Assembly: GCA_023055425.1 (NCBI GenBank)
Contig: JALGPY010000005.1
Span: 6,969,501 to 7,033,500, forward strand
Direction: 5' to 3'
Length of the DNA: 64,000 bases
Source: Linanthus parryae
Lineage: Eukaryota > Streptophyta > Magnoliopsida > Ericales > Polemoniaceae
Position numbers and translations under genes: made by a program
Shown here: positions 45,366-64,000 of the stretch, piece by piece
How the letters are laid out: every line of letters starts with the position of its first letter
Position numbering within the stretch: position 1 is the stretch's first letter
The notes under the pieces: generated by a model
What the model was told of the DNA's origin: nothing
The model's database searches: none
Seen by the model: the letters and a program-made list of their open reading frames with translations, nothing else

Positions 45366-46500
45366 TCTAGTCAGAGATAAAGTTGACCTGGCTGTTTGAA
45401 CAGTTATTTCATACTGTATCAGCCGCTTCTCCAAGTTGACCAAGCTCGGTGGTTGCTTGTCATGCTCTGCAAAAGCTCATCCGCGCACACAAATATCCCA
45501 AGAGTAAATGGTTTTGCGGAATGTGAAGATCTCCCTCACATTCCACCATGTGTGGCTTCCCCAAGATGATCAATGTAAAGCTTTGTCTTTGTCATACTTC
45601 AGAACAATTTGACCGGAAGCATACTGATGCTCATTGGGATTATCAATGTATAAACAACTCCCCTAGTGTACTGCCGAAGTACTGGAGGTTTGAATAAATT
45701 TGTCTGCAACTAATTCTGGCAAAGTTGAGTTAACAATAGTATCCCGGTATGATTTATATCAGATATGTTTGTAACGTAGTAGTGCTTGTAATATGTCTCG
45801 AGAGGTTCATTTCAAGTGTGATTTGTATTTCATGTTCGAAAGATACACGTGTTTACATCAGAGATATGTTTGTAATGGTGCGGTGATTGTAATTTGTCTT
45901 GAGAGGTGTAATTTTAAGTGATACTGGTGGTTTTTTGGTGTGGATCTAAATGAATTTATTCCTCGCAACGCCAGAATCGTGGCGTTACTGATTTGATGTT
46001 CAACTGTGTTGCACATTTCGAGTTAGGGTGAGTAATTAAATATATTTTCAAAAAAAGAAATACATACTAGACGTCATTTCACCAACGCTTGGAAGGGGCT
46101 GTTGGTGTATTGAACTTGGTCGGTAATGAGTACCACTCTGATTCTTCTCTTTCCAATCATTTTGACATTTACCACAATTCACTGGGTCACTTTGACCCGG
46201 TGATTTAGATAACAAAATGATGCAATTTTTTCATAATCTTTTCATGGTGTTGTGGAGTAAAAGTTGTTCACAGTGAAAAAATTATCAAAAAATTGCATCA
46301 TTTTGCGATCCAAATTATCCGGTTAAAATCCGTTTTTTATGGCACAAAATTTAATTCGAAAACTTGCAGATTAAGAAAATCTCAGTGCCATTCTAAAATC
46401 TCCAAAATTGAGAATTGTGCGGCTGAAAAATTCAGAAAAAATAATTTTAATATGTTTTTGACATTTGAATGATCGTAGTTCATATATAAGTGAGTGTATT
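45366..46500. other. 3' flank of gene X copy 4; includes pre-GCN5 homology block
   Basis: Contains a short internal duplication (catgtttgtaa...gtcttgagaggt type, 45765-45810 and 45865-45910). 46436-46510 (aaaaaataattttaatatg...caagaaattg) matches the DNA that follows the RNase H ORF in units 1-3 (for example 3880-3960), so the order gene X then GCN5 is shared. The RNase H ORF itself is not found here. Confidence 0.5.
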
Positions 46501-46509
46501 CAAGAAATT

Positions 46510-48185
46510 GTTACGATTTTGAGAGACTTATCAGACAGTTTTGGTGGGGTGGTGATGATAGTAAGATGAAGATTCATTGGGTGGCTTGAGAGAAGATGAA
46601 GAATGTTAAAGAAGCTGGTGGGATTGAATTTGGTGATTTTCAGGATTTCAACATCACTCTTCTCGCCAAACACACGTGGCGGCTTTTGAGAGATCCTGAT
46701 AGTCTGATGGGACGAGTTCTAAAGCATAAGTATTTCCGAGCTTCTTCCGTCCTTGATGTTGTGGTCAAACCGTCTATGCAGGTTTCTTACGCTTTTCGAA
46801 GTACTATCGTTGGCCGCGACTTTATCAAATCCGGGTTGTTTTGGAATATCCGGAATGGGATTCAGTACGAGCTTTTGCAGATAAGTGGTTTCCCACTTTT
46901 AGTTCTTTCCGCCCAACCTCTATTTGTCCTTCGGGTTTTGAAGACGTAAAGGTGAGCTACTACATTGATAGTAAGCTATGTACATGGAACGAGGAAGCAC
47001 TAACCAACATTTTATACCATCTGACATTGATACTATTTTGTCCATCCCAATTCAAACAGATGCACAGGATGAGTTTTCTTGGTTACACTCGGATGATGGA
47101 AATTACACGGTGGCAACCGGGTATAAAGCACAAGTACAATTATCTACAGGTAGTCCTTCTTCTTCGGGTGGGTGATGTTAACGGCAAATTGTTACGAATG
47201 TTGTGGGCTTTGAAATTGCCTAAAAAGCTTATTTTTCCTTGTATGGCGCTTATTGAATGAATCGCTTCCAGTTGCATCGAAGCTTAATCACAGGGGTGTT
47301 GGTGTTATGGCTGAATGTTAGCTATGTGGTTTTCATTGCGAATAAGAAGCCCACTGTTTCATGTACTGTGGATTCGTCTGTAGTGTTTGGGAGGAGGCAA
47401 TGGGGTACGATTTTCGAATCCCCTTAGCTGGTCATGTTAGGGATTGGATTTTTGATATTTTTACCCACCAGTCATAGCAAGTTTGCGAGAAATTCACAGC
47501 GTTGATATGGGTTGTATGGCGCAATCGAAACGATCGCCTGTTTAACACTATTCATCGGTCCCCTAACCAGGTAGCCAGACTGGGTCTTGACTATCATAAT
47601 TGGTGTAAGGAAGCTAAGGTTTGCGGCTTACTGAGTGATGAGGTGGAGCTGCAGCAATCTGACAATGGAAAATGGAGGCCACCGCTGGCGGGTCGCCTGA
47701 AAATAAACACTGACGCAGCTTGGTTGGAGAATGGGACTGTCTCATGTTTCGACATTTGCGATCGGGATGACTTGGGAAGTTTTCATGCTGGTAGATTCTG
47801 CAGATTCCGAAGGCTACAGTCACCCCCAGTGGCTGAGGTGTTAGCTATGGAGGAAGGTCTTAAATTTGCAACTGAGCTTCACTTGACGAACGTGATTATC
47901 GAACCAAACAGTTTGAACGCGTTAAATTGCTCCGGGAGGGTACGGCCGGCAGAATCACAAGGGCCGGAGCTTTATCGGATCTCAAAAACCATTGGATGAA
48001 TGCACAAGAAGAGTCGAAGACTTTGCAAGTGTGGAGTTCTCTTCTACTGCTCGCGAAGGAAATTAATTGGCACACTCTTTCGCAAAGAAGGGTTTACAGA
48101 AAGATGATGTTTTTTACTCCATTCGGAGATTCTGGGCATGACTCTTTTTTTTTTAACACAAGAGGGATTATATTACATTACGTAT
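46510..48185 (+). pseudogene. LINE (non-LTR retrotransposon) relic: RT end, zf-RVT, RNase H
   Basis: Broken frames on the + strand follow the order of a plant L1-type ORF2 C-terminus. First comes the end of reverse transcriptase (GGIEFGDFQDFNITLLAKHTW, WRLLRDPDSLMGRVLKHKYF). Next is the zinc-finger linker region (DEFSWLHSDDGNYTVATGYK, WVVWRNRNDRLF). Last is RNase H (LAGRLKINTDAAW, SPPVAEVLAMEEGLKFATEL). At least four frameshifts or stops separate these pieces. The reverse transcriptase core and endonuclease are missing, so it is 5'-truncated. It lies between the shared block at 46500 and the GCN5 promoter and is absent from units 1-3. Confidence 0.85.
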
Positions 48186-48660
48186 AATACAGAGGTAGTG
48201 GCCGTACCGTCCACTATGAGGAACAGACCATACGCGGGGTGGCCTACCCATATATTACAAGGCCATAGCAAAAGAGTGGAACTAGCTAGCCGATCTCTAC
48301 AGATGGTGCCCAAAAAGGTATCGGCATATGTGCTACCCTGGTGATCGAGAAAGTACAATATGATACAAAAGCAAATTTGGACACATTCCAAAAGAAGACA
48401 GTAGCCATCAGAGATATTAAGCAGTTGTGGAGACGATTCTTGAAGTAGAGTGTTGAAGCTTGTCATTCAGTAAGAGTTGCTTTAAATCTGGTGGCTCTGT
48501 CGGGTGAAGCTGGACCGGTTTAGAAAGTAGGTGGCCCTCCGCGGCTAACATGTCTGCTGCTTGATTGCCCTGGTGATAATTGTGCTGGACCTTCCAATCC
48601 GAGTGCAACCGTAGGATTTGCCTGCAACCCATTCTTAATGATAATTCTTTTTCTTAAAAA
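48170..48660 (-). pseudogene. Second LINE relic, minus strand, RNase H C-terminus
   Basis: The reverse frame 48632-48417 reads GCRQILRLHSDWKVQHNYHQ, then GNQAADMLAAEGHLLSKPV, the last part of a LINE RNase H domain with its Asn and Asp residues. The remaining DNA to about 48170 would be 3' untranslated sequence. It faces the + strand LINE relic and abuts the GCN5 promoter at its start. Confidence 0.75.
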
Positions 48661-48671
48661 AAAAAGTGTAT

Positions 48672-48833
48672 TTAATTCTCTACTGTCATATCCCTCCCGC
48701 GGAACACCCCTGAGCAAAATTCAAAACCCTAGTTCTTCGAATCTCTGATCTTCACTCCTCACTTCACTCTCCTTCTCAATCTCAAACCCTAATTCACCGG
48801 ATTCTTCCACCAATTCCACCTCCACCGTCGCCG
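48672..48833 (+). promoter_or_regulatory. GCN5 proximal promoter/leader with two telo-box motifs
   Basis: About 160 bases between the LINE relic and the GCN5 start. AAACCCTA occurs at 48724-48731 and 48784-48791; this telo-box is common in plant genes expressed in dividing cells. The leader is CT-rich. The first telo-box and the preceding catatccctcccgcgg block are retained in the three upstream GCN5 fragments; the second lies inside their deletion. The transcription start is not determined. Confidence 0.5.
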
Positions 48834-61970
<13,137 letters not shown>

Positions 61971-64000
61971 GTAAGATCTCCGTAACTTTGTTTTAGACTT
62001 CACAGTGTTAGTTTTTCGTTAAATACACACGGGTATATCTGTAACTATAAGACCTCATTTTCAGTTGCGAGACTATGCACATTTAAAGCTTTGAGTCAAA
62101 GTGTCCTTCCCCTTTGTGTAGCAACATCTAGATCTAATTTCATCATCATTTCTGGGTGATTCTCTGTTAAAACCACTATGTAGTACTAGTAACCATGAGG
62201 CAGTTTTTATGCCTTGAATTATCAGAACTGTTCTTAGAATTCTAGTGGTTAAATTTTCGAACTTCAAACTACTACCTTACCTAGTCGCTTCATAAAAGGG
62301 ATAATAATGTAAAAGAGAAGTCTAGGGATTCATGGGGCTGAAGTATGAGATGTAGGTGTATAATAGTAAACCCTTATGTCTTGGTCCATTAAACCAAATT
62401 TAAAGTTTGATCGTGTGCTGAGACTCTCCCTGCTCTTTTTCCCCCCTCTTATTAGATGTGTTGAAATCATGGTTGTCAATCTCCCGATCCAGATCTTATG
62501 ATCCTTCAAAGCAAAGCCGATCTGAATCCCATGAAAACTACCAAACTTATATAATTCCATTTAGAATTCCGATTTTGCTAATGGAAACCTAGAATCCTAT
62601 ACAATCTTACGATTAATGTGACTCATCAGAATGACCTTTAGGATATTTTCAAAGCGTAGAATGGGCCGAACGTTTATTTGGCTCTTGCTTCTTTAGATAC
62701 TATCAGCCCAACCGAAGCTGTTTTTGCGCGAAGTACACATATTAAGGGTTTACATCATATGTTATAGGATAAACTACGATAAACCTACATGCACTATCCC
62801 ACTTGTAACACTAAATCTCCATCAGAATTCATTTATCTTAAAGAAACCCCGCACTATCTGAATTGGTAACTACTAACCGTGATTGTAACACCATTTAATT
62901 TTGTTGATGGAGAAAAGGGCAGAATGGACATTTTCAGTAACCACCACCACCAGAACCCACATCCTCTAGCAAGCCTCAGCCTCGCCGCCCCTACATGCAA
63001 CAACCCAGCCACCACAATCACCTTTGACATCCACCTCCAAACAAATCAAACTCATTTCGAAGCAATCACTTTCTACAAAGAAAAAAATCATTTGGATTTC
63101 TTCACAAAATTGCCTCTACAAAATATTCCACCATAGTTGATATCTTCTTCAAAAGCAAAAAAAGGACCAAACTTCTAACATCCGTATACAATCTTTATTT
63201 ATTTAAGTTTCTGGTGATGCATTACTAGTATGAAACTCAAATAAATACAGGAATTGTTCCAAGCTATGAGAAGTTTGTTAAAGTTACGAGATTTTATTGA
63301 TTTTGTTTGGTGACTTCTGTTGAAACCGAAGAAAATGAGTTGGATGACACCAAGAGAGCCAATAAATGCTTTCATCTCAAGAACTACTTTCAATTACAGC
63401 CCATAATCACCACTGAGACCATGAACGCCCATGAAATCTGGCAGCAAGTTCAATGCTACCAAGCATCACCACAACTATCTTCTCTGTAGCAGCCCAGATT
63501 AACGCCCAAATAATCGTACAGACCAACTCAATCAACCACCGATACACCTCCAGAACCATAACCCTTCATAGGGTATGGTGCATCATAGTGTCTATTTTTA
63601 TCGGTATTATTGTAATGTGTCAAATATGAAGTAAAATGCAGAATTCACCTACCCACACATCTACTAGATGCCCCTGATGTAATTGGGGTTGATACAAGGG
63701 TGCTCGATATTGAGCGTGAGGCCCAGTTTACCTCTCAGCAAATTTGTTGTTCAGAAAGCAGCAAATTTTGGTTAGAATGTTTAAAGATTGGGCTCTGTTT
63801 GGTTCGCAGTAAAATGTTTTACAAGGGAAAATATTTTACGCGTAAAATGTTTTGTGTGAAAAAGCTTTCCCTGCAATCATTTTCTTGCCAAAACAGTGGG
63901 CCGTGGTGGAAATGGCAGTGATGGGTGGTGGTGAAGGTGGGTGGCGGTGATGGGTCGTGGTGGAGGTAGGTGGTAGTGGTGGTGGAGGTGTTAGTATGAG
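61971..64000 (+). other. GCN5 intron 11, open at right edge
   Basis: More than 2 kb with no exon matching the GCN5 bromodomain. It holds unassigned AT-rich sequence, a short stretch that reads DAPDVIGVDTRVLDIEREAQ at about 63668-63727 without further context, a MITE-like terminus near 63790 (GGGCTCTGTTTGGTTCGCAG), and a GGTGGT/GGTGATGG-rich tract from 63900 to the end. Confidence 0.6.

Overview
This is a nuclear genomic window from a flowering plant, most likely a eudicot. The evidence is AT-rich intergenic DNA, intron-split genes with GT-AG (and one GC-AG) splice sites, and many plant transposons: Copia, Ty3/gypsy, LINE, SINE-like, hAT, PIF/Harbinger and Helitron. I see no bacterial, organellar or viral block, and no tRNA, rRNA or CRISPR array.

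The one securely identified host gene is GCN5/HAG1, the SAGA-type histone acetyltransferase. It starts at 48834 on the + strand. Eleven exons up to 61970 join in phase and encode about 472 residues: the Ser-rich and acidic N-terminus, the full acetyltransferase domain and the start of the bromodomain. The last intron runs off the right edge. Its introns hold a 1.35-kb tandem duplication, two hAT elements and a Helitron.

Upstream lies a tandem segmental array. Unit 1 (1-17035), unit 2 (17036-34412) and unit 3 (34413-about 38960, plus flanking DNA) each carry the same module: (a) an unrecognised multi-exon gene, here called gene X, with a TATA box and a presequence-like N-terminus; (b) an RNase H-like ORF of retroelement origin; (c) a 5' fragment of GCN5. 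A more diverged fourth copy of gene X (about 42990-45700) lies just before the real GCN5, so the array looks like repeated amplification of a segment joining gene X to the front of GCN5. All three GCN5 fragments share one internal deletion between two TCTGA repeats, which removes codons 1-129, and all have an ATG just before the joint, in frame with the remaining GCN5 sequence.

Units 1 and 2 are nearly identical and share insertions that unit 3 lacks: a minus-strand Copia remnant inside the GCN5 fragment, a piece of a ubiquitin-activating enzyme E1 gene with its intron, a 1.9-kb non-autonomous gypsy-like element, a poly(A)-tailed retroposon and a Harbinger MITE. Later, unit 1 alone received a 6.36-kb Copia derivative with LTRs that look identical, and unit 2 alone received a 7.0-kb insertion (a long solo LTR with a second LTR nested in opposite orientation). 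Each has a clean empty site in the other unit. This gives a readable order of events: gene X-GCN5 duplication, divergence of unit 3, insertions into the unit 1/2 ancestor, the 17-kb duplication, then private insertions.

Between the diverged gene X copy and GCN5 (46.5-48.66 kb) lie two decayed LINE relics in opposite orientations. The right edge is intron 11 of GCN5 with a MITE-like terminus near 63790. All identifications were made by reading; no database search or alignment was run.
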